A stretch of DNA of 64,000 nucleotides from Tumebacillus avium (GCF_002162355.1 NZ_CP021434.1:156501-220500); one strand, 5' to 3'. Shown: positions 8,342-17,710, numbered from the stretch's first letter. Numbers and translations: made by a program. Notes: a model not told the origin generated them from the sequence alone.

Positions 8342-9088
8342 ATGGCGGCAGAAGGTGAAAAAGGCACAGTCCGCGCGGTCGAACGGGCACTCGATATCCT
8401 GCTCTGCTTTTCCGGATCGGATACAGAGCTTGGATTGTCCGACATCTCCAAGCGGATTGGACTGCACAAAAGCACCGTGCACCGCTTGCTGGCATCGCTG
8501 GAGAGCAAGGGCTTCGTCAGACGCCACCCCACCACCGAGAAGTACCGCCTCGGCTGGAGCGTGCTGGAACTGGTTTCGAACATCAACCGGTCGGATGACC
8601 TGTCATCGGTCGTCCGTCCTGAGATGACCAGGCTTCGCGATCTGCTCGGCGAGACGACTTCGCTCTACGTCCGGGCAGGCATGGAGCGGATCCGCATCCA
8701 GGCGGTGGAGAGCACCCAGCCCGTGCGGCGCGTGGCCGATATCGGCAAACGCCTGCCGCTGTATGTCGGCGCGTCGGGGAAAGTCCTGCTCGCCTATGCG
8801 GAAGAGCCGCTGCATGAGTTTTTAAGCGATCCGAGCCTGCCCCCCGATCTCAACCGCGAGGAATTTGCCAAAGCGATTCAAACGGTGCGCGATCAAGGGT
8901 ATGCAGTATCGATCGAAGAGCGGGAGTTGGGAGCTGCAGCAGTAGCAGCGCCGATCTTCTCCCGCGCAGGTCAGATTGTGGCAGCCTTGTCTGTCTCCGG
9001 GCCTGTCGACCGCTTTACAGCGGACGCGGTGGAACGATTTGCGCAGGCAGTGCGCAAGTCGGCCGAACTGCTCAGCAAGATCGTGTAG
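8342..9088 (+). CDS. IclR family transcriptional regulator
   Basis: A 248-residue regulator with the two standard IclR parts. The winged helix is at residues 5-70 (VRAVERALDILLCF, LSDISKRIGLHKSTVHRLL). The effector-binding GAF-like domain is at 85-245 (RIRIQAVESTQPVRR, PLYVGASGKVLLAY, ERELGAAAVAAPIFSRAGQIVAALSV). IclR proteins sense small organic acids and control catabolic genes. It lies 112 bases upstream of aconitase on the same strand, so central carbon metabolism is a possible target, but no operator resembling its own is visible before the aconitase gene. GAGGAGG precedes the ATG. Confidence 0.92.
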   Translation: MAAEGEKGTVRAVERALDILLCFSGSDTELGLSDISKRIGLHKSTVHRLLASLESKGFVRRHPTTEKYRLGWSVLELVSNINRSDDLSSVVRPEMTRLRDLLGETTSLYVRAGMERIRIQAVESTQPVRRVADIGKRLPLYVGASGKVLLAYAEEPLHEFLSDPSLPPDLNREEFAKAIQTVRDQGYAVSIEERELGAAAVAAPIFSRAGQIVAALSVSGPVDRFTADAVERFAQAVRKSAELLSKIV

Positions 9089-9200
9089 GACGGCCTGCAA
9101 TTATCATTTTAATCATGTTTGTTTTTCCTGTTGGTCTAGGCTCCCTTTAGGGTACGCTAGATGGCAGAGACTCATATGAGGTTTATGGGAGGTTTTTGGA

Positions 9201-11141
9201 ATGGCAAAGAACCTGGTTCAAAAGATCCTGGAAGCTCACCTCGTCTCCGAAAAAGGCGAGTGGACTCCTGGCAAAGAAATCGCAATCCGCATCGACCAAA
9301 CACTGACTCAAGATGCTACCGGTACCATGGCGTACCTGCAATTCGAAGCGATGGGCGTTCCGCAAGTCAAGACCGAACTGTCCGTTTCTTACGTTGACCA
9401 CAACACCCTGCAGTCCGGCTTCGAAAACGCGGACGACCACCGTTTCCTGCAAACTGTTGCAGCGAAGCACGGCATCCACTTCTCCCGTCCGGGCAACGGT
9501 ATCTGCCACCAGGTTCACCTGGAGCGTTTCGCGAAGCCGGGCAAGACGCTGCTCGGTTCTGACTCCCACACCCCGACTGCGGGCGGCATGGGGTCGATCG
9601 CAATCGGCGCAGGCGGTCTCGATATCGCAGTTGCCATGGCAGGCGGCGCTTTCTATCTGAACACGCCGAAAGTTGTCAAGGTTGAACTGAAAGGCAAACT
9701 GCAGCCGTGGGTTGCAGCGAAAGACATCATCCTCGAAGTTCTGCGCATCATGACCGTTAAAGGCGGCGTGGGCAAGATCGTTGAGTACACCGGCGAAGGC
9801 GTTGCATCGCTGACCGTTCCGGAGCGCGCAACCATCACCAACATGGGCGCGGAGCTGGGTGCTACCACCTCCATCTTCCCGTCTGACGAAAACACCCGCG
9901 TGTACCTGGAAGCGCAAGGCCGCGGCGGCGACTACTCCCCGCTGGCAGCAGATGCAGACGCGACCTACGATGAAGAGATCATCATCGACCTGAACACGCT
10001 GGCTCCGAACATCGCACAACCGCACTCCCCGGACAACGTAGTGCCGGTTCCGGATCTGCACAGCCAAAAGATCCCGGTAAACCAAGTGGCAGTCGGTTCC
10101 TGCACCAACTCCTCCTATGTTGACCTGATGCGTCTCGCGGCGGTTCTCAAGGGCAAGACCGTACACCCGAACGTATCCCTGGTTGTGTCCCCGGGCTCCA
10201 AGCAAGTGTTCGAAATGATCGCTCGCAACGGCGCACTGGCTGACATCCTCGCTTCCGGCGCTCGTATCCTCGAGTCCGCTTGCGGTCCGTGCATCGGCAT
10301 GGGTCAGGCACCGTCTTCCGGCGCAGTATCCGTACGTTCCTTCAACCGTAACTTCGAAGGCCGTTCCGGCACCGCCGATGCAAAAGTCTACCTGGCATCT
10401 GTTGAAACCTGCGCAGCAGCAGCTGTGACCGGTTACATCGCTGATCCGCGTGAACTGGGCGACCTGCCGAACGTGGAAATGCCGGACCAATACCTGATCG
10501 ACGACCGTCTGGTGCTGTCTCCGTCCGAGCAGCCGGACACCGTTGAAGTTGTCCGCGGCCCGAACATCAAGCCGCTGCCGGTTAACACCGAGCTGGCTGA
10601 AGCACTGACCGCTCCGGTTTCCCTGAAAGTCGGCGACAACATCACCACCGACCACATCATGCCGGCTGGCGCTAAAGTACTGCCGCTGCGTTCCAACATC
10701 CCGGCGATCTCCGAGCACGTATACGTGCGCGTTGACCCGAACTTCCCGTCCCGCGCGAAGGAACTGGGCAAATCGGTGATCATCGGCGGCCACAACTACG
10801 GCCAAGGCTCTTCCCGTGAACATGCTGCACTCGCTCCGATGTACCTCGGCGTGAAAGCTGTCATCGTGAAGTCCTACGCTCGTATCCACCGTGCGAACCT
10901 GATCAACTTCGGTCTGCTCCCGCTCACCTTCGTAAACGAAGCTGACTACGATGCGATCGAGCAAGGCGACGAAATCGCAATCGACAACCTGCGCGGCCAA
11001 ATCGAAGCAGGCAACGAACTGACTGCGAAAAACGTCACCAAAGGCACCGAATTCAAGGTAACCCACGACCTGACCGGACGTCAGATTGACATCATCCTGG
11101 CAGGCGGCCTGCTCAACTACACCAAATCCCAAGCGGTTTAA
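9201..11141 (+). CDS. Aconitate hydratase
   Basis: A 646-residue monomeric aconitase that interconverts citrate and isocitrate in the TCA cycle. The three ligands of the 4Fe-4S cluster are C301 (GSCTNSSYVDL) and C361 and C364 (ESACGPCIGMG). The swivel domain at the C-terminus has GHNYGQGSSREHAA. It is shorter than the roughly 900-residue AcnA/IRP type and belongs to the short aconitase group found in Clostridia, Alicyclobacillaceae and relatives. Codon use is strongly biased to C-ending codons, as expected of a highly expressed gene. The GGGAGG 8 bases upstream decides the start. The dehydrogenase for the next step follows. Confidence 0.95.
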   Translation: MAKNLVQKILEAHLVSEKGEWTPGKEIAIRIDQTLTQDATGTMAYLQFEAMGVPQVKTELSVSYVDHNTLQSGFENADDHRFLQTVAAKHGIHFSRPGNGICHQVHLERFAKPGKTLLGSDSHTPTAGGMGSIAIGAGGLDIAVAMAGGAFYLNTPKVVKVELKGKLQPWVAAKDIILEVLRIMTVKGGVGKIVEYTGEGVASLTVPERATITNMGAELGATTSIFPSDENTRVYLEAQGRGGDYSPLAADADATYDEEIIIDLNTLAPNIAQPHSPDNVVPVPDLHSQKIPVNQVAVGSCTNSSYVDLMRLAAVLKGKTVHPNVSLVVSPGSKQVFEMIARNGALADILASGARILESACGPCIGMGQAPSSGAVSVRSFNRNFEGRSGTADAKVYLASVETCAAAAVTGYIADPRELGDLPNVEMPDQYLIDDRLVLSPSEQPDTVEVVRGPNIKPLPVNTELAEALTAPVSLKVGDNITTDHIMPAGAKVLPLRSNIPAISEHVYVRVDPNFPSRAKELGKSVIIGGHNYGQGSSREHAALAPMYLGVKAVIVKSYARIHRANLINFGLLPLTFVNEADYDAIEQGDEIAIDNLRGQIEAGNELTAKNVTKGTEFKVTHDLTGRQIDIILAGGLLNYTKSQAV

Positions 11142-11167
11142 TGAACTGCTGAAGATTTGCTCACACT

Positions 11168-11196
11168 AAGGGGGAGCGACATGCTTCCCCCTTTTC
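11168..11196 (+). terminator. Intergenic terminator or attenuator after aconitase
   Basis: AAGGGGGAGC pairs with GCTTCCCCCTT (one bulged T) across a 5-base loop, followed by a short T run. It lies between aconitase and the dehydrogenase gene and may only partly terminate, lowering expression of the second gene. Confidence 0.6.
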
Positions 11197-11242
11197 ATTG
11201 CTTACATTAGACGTTGCTTATCAGACATATGAGGTGAACTCC

Positions 11243-12319
11243 ATGGAAAAATTTACAGTTGTAGTTATGGAAGGCGACCAAACCGGTCAAGAATTGCTCG
11301 AAGAGGGCCTGCGCGTCCTCGATCCGTCGCTGATCGGCGTCGATCTTGAACTTGCTCGTTTTGACCTGTCGCTTGAGAACCGCCGCGCGACGAAAAACCA
11401 AGTTGTGCATGACGCAGCAGCTGCGATGAAAGAGAGCGGCTTCGGCTACAAAGCAGCGACGATCACCCCGGAAATCCCGGGCGACGTCGGCTCCCCGAAC
11501 GCGATCCTGCGCAAAGGCATCGACGGCACCGTCATCGTCCGCACCGGCCGCCGCATCCCGGGCATCACACCGGTTGCAGGCGTTTACGCACCGATCTCCG
11601 TCGTCCGCATGGCGGTAGACGATGCATACGGCGCTAAAGAATGGCGTGAAGGCGAAGGCGTCGACGAGATCGCTTACCGCACCGAGAAGATCTCCCGCAA
11701 GATCTGCCGCGGCGTTGCGCAATACGCGTTCGAACAAGCCCGCAAAACCAACGCGAAAGTATTCGGCGGCCCGAAATTCACCGTTTCCCCGGTTTACGAA
11801 GGCATGCTGAAAGAAGAGATGGACCTCGCTTCCAAAAGCTACGCGGAAGTTAAATACGAGCCGCAGCTGATCGATGCGACCTACGCATTGCTGATGAACA
11901 CGTCCGGCGAACCGCTGGTCATCCCGGCGCTGAACCGTGACGGCGACTGCCTGTCCGACCTCGTCCTGCAAATGTTCGGTTCGATCGCAGGTTCTGAGTC
12001 GATCCTGCTGGCGTTTGACGAGCAGCAAAACCCGAAGACCGTCATGGCGGAAGCTCCGCACGGCACCGCGCCGGGTCTGTACGGCAAAAACGTGGCGAAC
12101 CCGATGGCGATGATCCTCGCAGCAGCGTCCCTGCTGACCTTCTTCAACACCAAAGAAGCAGATCTCGCATCCCGTGCCATCTACGAATCGACGCTCGAAG
12201 CGGTCGTTGAAGGCACCCGCACCGCCGATCTCGGCGGCACTGCTTCCACTACCGAATTCACCGATGAAGTCATCCGCCGCATGAAAACCAAACTCGAAGT
12301 TTGGAAGACGCTGGCGTAA
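11243..12319 (+). CDS. Isocitrate/isopropylmalate dehydrogenase family protein, probably NAD-type isocitrate dehydrogenase
   Basis: A 358-residue member of the beta-decarboxylating dehydrogenase family. Family features seen are VVVMEGDQTGQELLEEG at the N-terminus, the metal-binding stretch DGDCLSDLVLQMFGSIAG and the cofactor loop HGTAPGLYGKNVANPMA. The substrate loop (SPNAILRKGIDGTVIVRTGRR) and the catalytic lysine region (GGPKFTVSPVYEG) differ clearly from textbook Icd or LeuB, so it forms a divergent branch. Its position directly after aconitase supports isocitrate as substrate. The ATG at 11243 has GAGGTG 8 bases before it; an ORF extension back to 11198 overlaps the terminator and is not used. 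Confidence 0.8.
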   Translation: MEKFTVVVMEGDQTGQELLEEGLRVLDPSLIGVDLELARFDLSLENRRATKNQVVHDAAAAMKESGFGYKAATITPEIPGDVGSPNAILRKGIDGTVIVRTGRRIPGITPVAGVYAPISVVRMAVDDAYGAKEWREGEGVDEIAYRTEKISRKICRGVAQYAFEQARKTNAKVFGGPKFTVSPVYEGMLKEEMDLASKSYAEVKYEPQLIDATYALLMNTSGEPLVIPALNRDGDCLSDLVLQMFGSIAGSESILLAFDEQQNPKTVMAEAPHGTAPGLYGKNVANPMAMILAAASLLTFFNTKEADLASRAIYESTLEAVVEGTRTADLGGTASTTEFTDEVIRRMKTKLEVWKTLA

Positions 12320-12337
12320 GCAAGCTCCGAAATAAAG

Positions 12338-12373
12338 AAAAGACCACCCGGCACAGGAGCCGGGTGGTCTTTT
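12338..12373 (+). terminator. Terminator of the aconitase-dehydrogenase unit
   Basis: A 14-bp stem (AAAGACCACCCGGC paired with its complement) and a 6-base loop, followed by TTTT. Confidence 0.9.
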
Positions 12374-12443
12374 GCGTATGCGCAATGCTTGGCACCTTGT
12401 CATATGCTGTAGAAACACACAGCATCGTACGGAGGTGATATAC

Positions 12444-13823
12444 ATGGCGGACAATAAGAACGGCGATTGGCTGAAGCAGCTCTTCAATGAAGTGATGCGG
12501 CCTCCGAAGTGGATGAAAGAACCGAAGCGCCCCGGCGGGGGCGGCGCAAAAAAACCGAATGGGGATGGAAAAAAGGCTGAGGCTGACGTTTCGATCTCGC
12601 CGAAGAAACGTCAGCCCCCCGGCTGGTGGTCCTGGTCGCAATCTGACGGGGTCCCCAAGGCCCGGCGCCGCAAGCGGGAGCGGCAATCTCACCGCTCCCC
12701 CCAGCAAGTCCGTAAAACCAAACCTGCCGTCAAAAAAGAGCGTCTGTCCAACTCCCAAGGCCGACTGTCCCAGAGCGACCTTGGGAGCGCTCTTCCCGGC
12801 TCGGAAAGCGGCCTGCAAGCGCAGATTCGCCGTCATGGCTTCAGCCCGTCCGTCTGCAGATCCTACGGGATCACGCCAACCAAAGTCGAGCCCTTCGGCC
12901 CGGTGCTCCGCCTGCGCACCCAGCAGGGTCTGGTCGCCTTGAAAAAAAGCTACCTGCAGCCCGCGCACATCTCTTTCCTGCACCAGGCCTTTTTGCATTT
13001 GGAACAAAAAAAATTCACGCGCTTCTCCCCGTTCCTGTTGACGCCCGACGGGAAGCCTTACGCCACGATCGGCGGGGACACCTACTATGCGACGCGCTGG
13101 ATTCGCGGTCAGGAAGTCGACTTTCGCTCCATGCCCCAACTGGCTTTGACCGCACGCACCCTGGCCGATTTCCACGTGGCGTCACGTGGGTTTGAGCCTG
13201 ACGGTTATGCGCCGCCCCCGATCTTCGACATGGTTGACCGTTTCAAAGACCGCCGTGACGAGCTCGCCGAGTGGAAGCGCCGGGCTGCGATCAAGTCGCG
13301 CCCCGATGACATCGACAAGATCTACCTTAAGCATGCTGACCACTATATCGACCAGGCCGATCAAGCATTAGCGATGCTGCGCCGCCCGCAAGTGCGATCC
13401 CAGCTCCTGTTTGAAGAAGATGATCCATCGCTTCTGCATCTCGATCTCACGCCCTACAACATGATCTACACGCCGAATAACCAAGTCGCTCTAATCGACC
13501 TCGATTTCGCGGCATTTGGCCCGCGCACGCTCGATCTGGCCCATCTGATGCGCCGGGGCTTGCAGCGCCAAGACTGGGACGAGGCGGTGGCCCGCCACGT
13601 GCTCGTCAACTACAATGCGGCCGCTTCCTTGCAGCCTGCCGAGTATCAGATCCTGAGCGGCTTGCTGCGTTTTCCGCACCGTTTCTGGCGGATCGGCTAC
13701 CAGCACTATGATCTTGGCCACGATCCCAACCACCTCGGCTACTTTCAGCTGGCCGAGGCTGAAGAGCAAAAGCGTCTCGCCTTTCTCGACAAATACGATA
13801 AACAAATAAGCCGAGTGTGGTAA
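12444..13823 (+). CDS. CotS-family spore coat kinase-like protein
   Basis: A 459-residue protein. Residues 1-150 are low-complexity and very basic (lysine, arginine, proline, glycine, serine), which fits a coat or nucleic-acid contact region. Residues 160-440 form the CotS/HSK-like kinase fold: LVALKKSYL (ATP lysine region), YYATRWIRGQE, the catalytic-loop-like LLHLDLTPYNMIY and the metal-binding LIDLDFAAFG. CotS relatives are assembled into the outer spore coat in Bacillus. The start at 12444 follows GGAGGTGATATAC. The basic tail is much longer than in B. subtilis CotS (351 residues). Confidence 0.85.
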   Translation: MADNKNGDWLKQLFNEVMRPPKWMKEPKRPGGGGAKKPNGDGKKAEADVSISPKKRQPPGWWSWSQSDGVPKARRRKRERQSHRSPQQVRKTKPAVKKERLSNSQGRLSQSDLGSALPGSESGLQAQIRRHGFSPSVCRSYGITPTKVEPFGPVLRLRTQQGLVALKKSYLQPAHISFLHQAFLHLEQKKFTRFSPFLLTPDGKPYATIGGDTYYATRWIRGQEVDFRSMPQLALTARTLADFHVASRGFEPDGYAPPPIFDMVDRFKDRRDELAEWKRRAAIKSRPDDIDKIYLKHADHYIDQADQALAMLRRPQVRSQLLFEEDDPSLLHLDLTPYNMIYTPNNQVALIDLDFAAFGPRTLDLAHLMRRGLQRQDWDEAVARHVLVNYNAAASLQPAEYQILSGLLRFPHRFWRIGYQHYDLGHDPNHLGYFQLAEAEEQKRLAFLDKYDKQISRVW

Positions 13824-13847
13824 CCCCCACGGGGTGCCACAGTCAGC

Positions 13848-14297
13848 TTATTTGCGAAAGGTCTCTTCCGAAAACACAGCAATGCCATGCCGCTTTAACA
13901 AAGCGGACGTCACGCCGTCCCCAGGCATCTTTCCGCCAGAGAAACTGCCGTCATAAATCACCGACGATCCGCATGACGGGCTGCGCTCTTTCAGAATCGC
14001 CTCTTTCGCCCCGACCAGTTGCGCCATCTTCAAGGCCTGTTCCGCGCCCTTTATAAACTGCGCCGTCACGTCTGCGCCCTGATCGGTCAGCACTTTCGCC
14101 TTGCCATCGAGCACGTCCTCCCCCGTCCCGCCCACAATCTGCGCGGGCGGCCGAGGCGTGGACAAGCCGCCGAGCTGTTCCGGGCAGACAAAAACAGCTT
14201 CGCCCTTCACGACCATCTCCTGAAATTCCTCAATCAAATTGTCGTCCCCGTCGTACCGGCATTGGCATCCCACCAAACAAGCACTGATCACCTTCAT
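13848..14297 (-). CDS. DUF523 family protein (TudS-like Fe-S desulfidase family)
   Basis: A 149-residue DUF523 protein. Family motifs are SACLVGCQCRYDG at the N-terminus, CPEQLGGLSTPRPP in the middle and KERSPSCGSS near residue 105. Three conserved cysteines in this family were shown in TudS to hold a 4Fe-4S cluster used to remove sulfur from thiouracil; here the candidates are in CLVGC, VCPEQ and PSCGS. Whether this member acts on thiouracil is unknown. I chose the ATG at 14297 with AGGAGG 9 bases upstream. It converges on the CotS gene with only a 24-base gap. Confidence 0.85.
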   Translation of the reverse strand: MKVISACLVGCQCRYDGDDNLIEEFQEMVVKGEAVFVCPEQLGGLSTPRPPAQIVGGTGEDVLDGKAKVLTDQGADVTAQFIKGAEQALKMAQLVGAKEAILKERSPSCGSSVIYDGSFSGGKMPGDGVTSALLKRHGIAVFSEETFRK

Positions 14298-14380
14298 AAT
14301 CCCCATCCTCCTCTCACAGGCCAAAACCTTTCACTTCGACCTACTCAGTTCCTTTCCATCCCAAACCATTTCCTGCTTCC

Positions 14381-15529
14381 TCACTCAGCCCCGTCCACAG
14401 CCCAAGCCATTTCCTGCTTGATCTCTTCCTCCGGCTCCCGAGCATACGCCTGTGCGACTTTCTCCCGCGTGCCGTCCGGGTCGATCTTCTGCAGCGCCCA
14501 CGCGATCGTTCCGCGAATTTCCGGCCGCTCATCACGCTCCAGCATCTCGAGCAGTTTCGGCACCGCCGCCTGCTCCCGCATGTTGCCAAGCGCGATGATC
14601 GCATTGCGCTGCATCACCTTCGCCCCGCGCCACGCCGCCGCCGACTCGCCAAACTCCCGCCGGAACTGCTTGTTCGATAAAGTCAGCAAATGCATCAGAT
14701 CAGGAAACGCATACTCCGGCTCCGGATCAAACTCAATCGCCGTCCCAAACGCCACTTCCTTATTCTTCGGACAGACCACCTGACAGGTATCACAGCCCCA
14801 CAAACGCCGTCCCAGCTTCGCCCGATATTCCTCCGGGATCAAGCCTTTCATCTGCGTAATATAAGACAGACACTTGCTCGAATCGGTCTGAAACGGACTC
14901 ACCAGCGCCTTTGTCGGACAAGCTTTCAAACACAGATCCGGACAATCTTCACACTGCGGCAGCGGAGTCGGAACGCTTGGCTCAATGTCAACATCACATA
15001 CCAATTGCCCGAGAAATACCCACGAACCGTGCGTCTCCGTGATCAGCGAACAGTTCTTGCCGACCCAGCCAATCCCGGCCCGCTGCGCCACCGCACGATC
15101 CACCAGCGGCCCCGTATCCACCGAGTTATGCACCGCGACCGGCCGCCCCAATTCCTGCTCCAGCCGTGCCGCCAACAGCTCCAACTTCCCCTTCAGCACC
15201 TTGTGGTAGTCCATGCCCCATGCATACACCGACATCTGTCCACGCAGACCTTCCGGCTTTTTCTGCCCGACGTATTTTTCTGTGCGATATGCCATCGCGA
15301 TTGCCACAATCGACTTCGCCTCCGGGAAAAACGCCTTCGGATCGACCCGCTCTTCCAGCACATCATGCTCGAAGCCCGACTCATGCCCCGACTCCCGATA
15401 CATCACCAAATGCTCATGCACATCGTGAAACGGCTCGGCAGTCGTCACGCCGATGCCGTCGATGCCAAGTTCCGCACCGATGCGCAATATCGTCTCATTG
15501 TCGATCTCATACTTCCTCATCGCCGCCAC
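14381..15529 (-). CDS. queG: Epoxyqueuosine reductase QueG
   Basis: A 382-residue enzyme catalysing the last step of queuosine synthesis on tRNA, reducing epoxyqueuosine with a cobalamin cofactor. Two ferredoxin-like clusters are visible: CEDCPDLCLKACPT and CDTCQVVCPKN. GDTGPLVDRAVAQRAGIGW-type sequence (here VDTGPLVDRAVAQRAGIGWV) is family-specific. A C-terminal HEAT-like repeat region (about 290-370) binds tRNA. QueG needs cobalamin, so its presence connects with the B12 uptake operon at 43-51 kb. The start is a GTG 4 bases after GAGG; an ATG three codons later is the alternative. It is the last gene of the chain from 17710. Confidence 0.93.
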   Translation of the reverse strand: MAAMRKYEIDNETILRIGAELGIDGIGVTTAEPFHDVHEHLVMYRESGHESGFEHDVLEERVDPKAFFPEAKSIVAIAMAYRTEKYVGQKKPEGLRGQMSVYAWGMDYHKVLKGKLELLAARLEQELGRPVAVHNSVDTGPLVDRAVAQRAGIGWVGKNCSLITETHGSWVFLGQLVCDVDIEPSVPTPLPQCEDCPDLCLKACPTKALVSPFQTDSSKCLSYITQMKGLIPEEYRAKLGRRLWGCDTCQVVCPKNKEVAFGTAIEFDPEPEYAFPDLMHLLTLSNKQFRREFGESAAAWRGAKVMQRNAIIALGNMREQAAVPKLLEMLERDERPEIRGTIAWALQKIDPDGTREKVAQAYAREPEEEIKQEMAWAVDGAE

Positions 15530-15535
15530 ACATCC

Positions 15536-15970
15536 TCACTTCGGAACGGCTGCCCGCGCCAATTCATCACAGCGTTCATTCCACCGGTCGCCGCTGTGCC
15601 CTTTCACTTTAAAAAAGGCAATCTTGTGCGTCCGATACAGCCCCAGCAGCTCTTCCCACAGATCCCGGTTCGCCACCGGCTGCTTCTGCGAATTGAGCCA
15701 GCCGTTTTTCTCCCAATTCACATACCATCTCGACTTGAAACAATTGATCAGATACGCACTGTCACTATACACATCCACCTTGCACGGATACTTCAACACC
15801 TTCAAGGCTTCGATCACCGCCAAGAGCTCCATCCGTTGATTGGTCGTCTCCTTCTCGCCGCCGGAGATCTCCTTGCGGTGGTCGCCTGTCATCAGCACCG
15901 CGCCGTACCCGCCCGGCCCCGGATTGCCCGAGCAGGCGCCGTCTGTGTAGATCACAACTTCTTTCATCAT
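15536..15970 (-). CDS. rnhA: Ribonuclease HI
   Basis: A 144-residue RNase HI, which cuts the RNA strand of RNA-DNA hybrids. The catalytic acids are D10 (YTDGACSGNPGPGG), E48 (NQRMELLAV), D70 (VYSDSAYL) and D135 (WNERCDELAR). GHSGDRWNERCD is also typical. The start codon overlaps the stop of the upstream TetR gene in ATGATGA, so translation is coupled. GAGG lies 6 bases upstream. The length fits the bacterial type I enzyme. Confidence 0.95.
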   Translation of the reverse strand: MMKEVVIYTDGACSGNPGPGGYGAVLMTGDHRKEISGGEKETTNQRMELLAVIEALKVLKYPCKVDVYSDSAYLINCFKSRWYVNWEKNGWLNSQKQPVANRDLWEELLGLYRTHKIAFFKVKGHSGDRWNERCDELARAAVPK

Positions 15971-16575
15971 CCGCTTCCTCTTTCGCTCTCTGTAGTATTC
16001 GCCCCGAGCCCAAGCAATATATACTGCTGCTTCGCGCGAATCTGCTCCTCCAGCGTCAAATCTTCCGGTTCGAACAGATCCAGCACAAACTGCGGCACCA
16101 TCTTGGGATACAGCAGCGCCCCCATCATTTGCAGCATCGCCGTTTTCAACGAACGAAACCGAAATTGCCCCTGCGCCTGCCCCTCGGCAAGCGTATCGCG
16201 CAGCCGCTGCCAAAACGCCAGCGGATACTGCCCGAGCAGATGGTGGCGATCCGACTTCAGCATGATCTCCTGCATCAGGATCTTCTGTACATCGCACTCC
16301 TGCTCCGACCAGCGCAGAAATCCTTCCACATAGCGGCTGATCCGCTCCACCGGGTCGGCGATCACATCGATCTCCGCGTACATCTCCGGCCCCGGAAAAG
16401 CCGAATCAAGCAAAGCAAACAGCAGTTTTTCTTTGCCGCCGAAATGATAAGAGACAAGAGCCACATTGGCCCCTGCCTCCTCGCATATTTGTCGCACGGA
16501 CGTCGCCTCAAAGCCTTTTTCCGCAAAAAGGCGCTTCGCCGCATCGAGAATTCGTGTTTTCACATCTTCACTCAT
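15967..16575 (-). CDS. TetR/AcrR family transcriptional regulator
   Basis: A 202-residue regulator. The N-terminal HTH is RILDAAKRLFAEKGFEATSV followed by ICEEAGANVALVSYHFGGKEKL. Residues 60-200 are the helical dimerisation and ligand domain; the AWEVxxFPxM-type C-terminal fold resembles the YfiR/CecR group (DUF1956-like). It overlaps the 3' end of the permease gene by 8 bp and the 5' end of rnhA by 4 bp, so it is cotranscribed with its probable target, the permease. The palindrome CAAACGTTTG at 17745 in the operon promoter is its likely operator. The ATG at 16575 is used; an upstream TTG lacks a suitable ribosome site. Confidence 0.88.
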   Translation of the reverse strand: MSEDVKTRILDAAKRLFAEKGFEATSVRQICEEAGANVALVSYHFGGKEKLLFALLDSAFPGPEMYAEIDVIADPVERISRYVEGFLRWSEQECDVQKILMQEIMLKSDRHHLLGQYPLAFWQRLRDTLAEGQAQGQFRFRSLKTAMLQMMGALLYPKMVPQFVLDLFEPEDLTLEEQIRAKQQYILLGLGANTTESERGSG

Positions 16576-17710
16576 GTGCTCCCACAACCTTCTTGTCTTT
16601 ATAAATCAGCACACCGATCAAAGTCACGCCATACGCCGCCAGCGTGATCCACAAGAGACCGGCCACTGCGCCGCCCGTTCCGGTGCCGCCAAACAGCAAG
16701 TTCATGTTGCCCAGCACCGCGTACGTCGCAGGCAGGAAGTTCCCCACATTGTAAAACAGATCGGACAACAGCTCCCGCGGCAGCATCGTGCCCGAAGTCG
16801 CGAGCTGAAGCGACAGCGCGATGATATTAAACAGCATGCCCGCCTGACCAAACAGGAACAAAAACATCTGCGCAAACGCCAGGAACGAGAACAAAGTCAA
16901 AATCAAAAACCCGCTCAGTTCCAAGAAACCGGCGACCGGCTCCACATCAAACAGATACAAAATCCCCGTCGCAATCAGTCCAATCCCCACCGCTGCGCCC
17001 GCATTGATGATCTGGCGCGCCAAGAATCGCTGCCAGCGGTTCGTGCGGCTCGTGATGATCGTTGCCGTTACGGTCAACTGCATCGACAACAGCATGCTGC
17101 CAACATACGACGCCAGCACCACCATCATCGGCACCATCTGCAGCGAGAAGTTAGAGATCGGATTGAGCGCCGTATACGTGCCTTCCACACGGTCGGTCAC
17201 ACCTGCTGCAATCCCCTGCGCCTGAACAGCCGGCACGCGCATTTGGCTCAGCGCAGCCACAATGCCATTTTGTGTAGCCACATGATTAACATTCTTCGTC
17301 ACTTCGCCCAACACCTGCTGCCCCACAGTTTTTACCATCGCCGGGTTGGACTCGTTGACCAGCACTTCAATCTTCGCCTTCTCACCCTGCTTCTGCAGCG
17401 TTGCCGAAAAATCGGCCGGGATATAGATCACCGCCTGCAGATCGCGGGCATTCAACTGCGCTTTCGCTGCTTCCAGATTCGCCGGTGTCTCCATCTCGAA
17501 CGGCAGGCTGGTCTGCAGATTTTTGGCAATCTCTTTCCCAGCGCCTTGATCAGCGCTTACCACACCGATGTGCAGTTGATCCATCCGGCCGGTCACATTG
17601 TCATAGCCGTTCATCCAGACCACAGCGAACACCAGTTGGAAAAACAGCATCGTGATCAGCCCGACTAGGGTCGTCTTTTGCTGGAAAAATAATTTTAATG
17701 TTTGTCCCAT
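16568..17710 (-). CDS. ABC-2 type / YhgE-like membrane permease
   Basis: A 380-residue membrane protein. One N-terminal helix (about 14-34) is followed by a 150-residue extracytoplasmic region (LHIGVVSADQGAGKEIAKNL and onwards). Five more helices fill residues 185-370. This is the ABC-2 permease arrangement shared with YhgE/Pip and DUF3533 proteins. No ATPase gene is next to it, so it either works with an ATPase encoded elsewhere or acts alone. It is the first gene of the chain permease-TetR-rnhA-queG. Exporters under a cotranscribed TetR gene are usually drug or toxic-lipid efflux systems, which is inference here. Confidence 0.8.
   Translation of the reverse strand: MGQTLKLFFQQKTTLVGLITMLFFQLVFAVVWMNGYDNVTGRMDQLHIGVVSADQGAGKEIAKNLQTSLPFEMETPANLEAAKAQLNARDLQAVIYIPADFSATLQKQGEKAKIEVLVNESNPAMVKTVGQQVLGEVTKNVNHVATQNGIVAALSQMRVPAVQAQGIAAGVTDRVEGTYTALNPISNFSLQMVPMMVVLASYVGSMLLSMQLTVTATIITSRTNRWQRFLARQIINAGAAVGIGLIATGILYLFDVEPVAGFLELSGFLILTLFSFLAFAQMFLFLFGQAGMLFNIIALSLQLATSGTMLPRELLSDLFYNVGNFLPATYAVLGNMNLLFGGTGTGGAVAGLLWITLAAYGVTLIGVLIYKDKKVVGAHE

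Noticed and set aside
9183..11132. A 649-codon open frame antisense to aconitase
   Set aside because: Shadow frame caused by the strong codon bias of the aconitase gene; the aconitase frame has all cluster ligands and a ribosome binding site.
14364..14418. Repeated CCATTTCCTGCTT motif near the end of queG
   Set aside because: Two 13-base copies, one inside the queG coding end and one after it; too short and without context to call an element.
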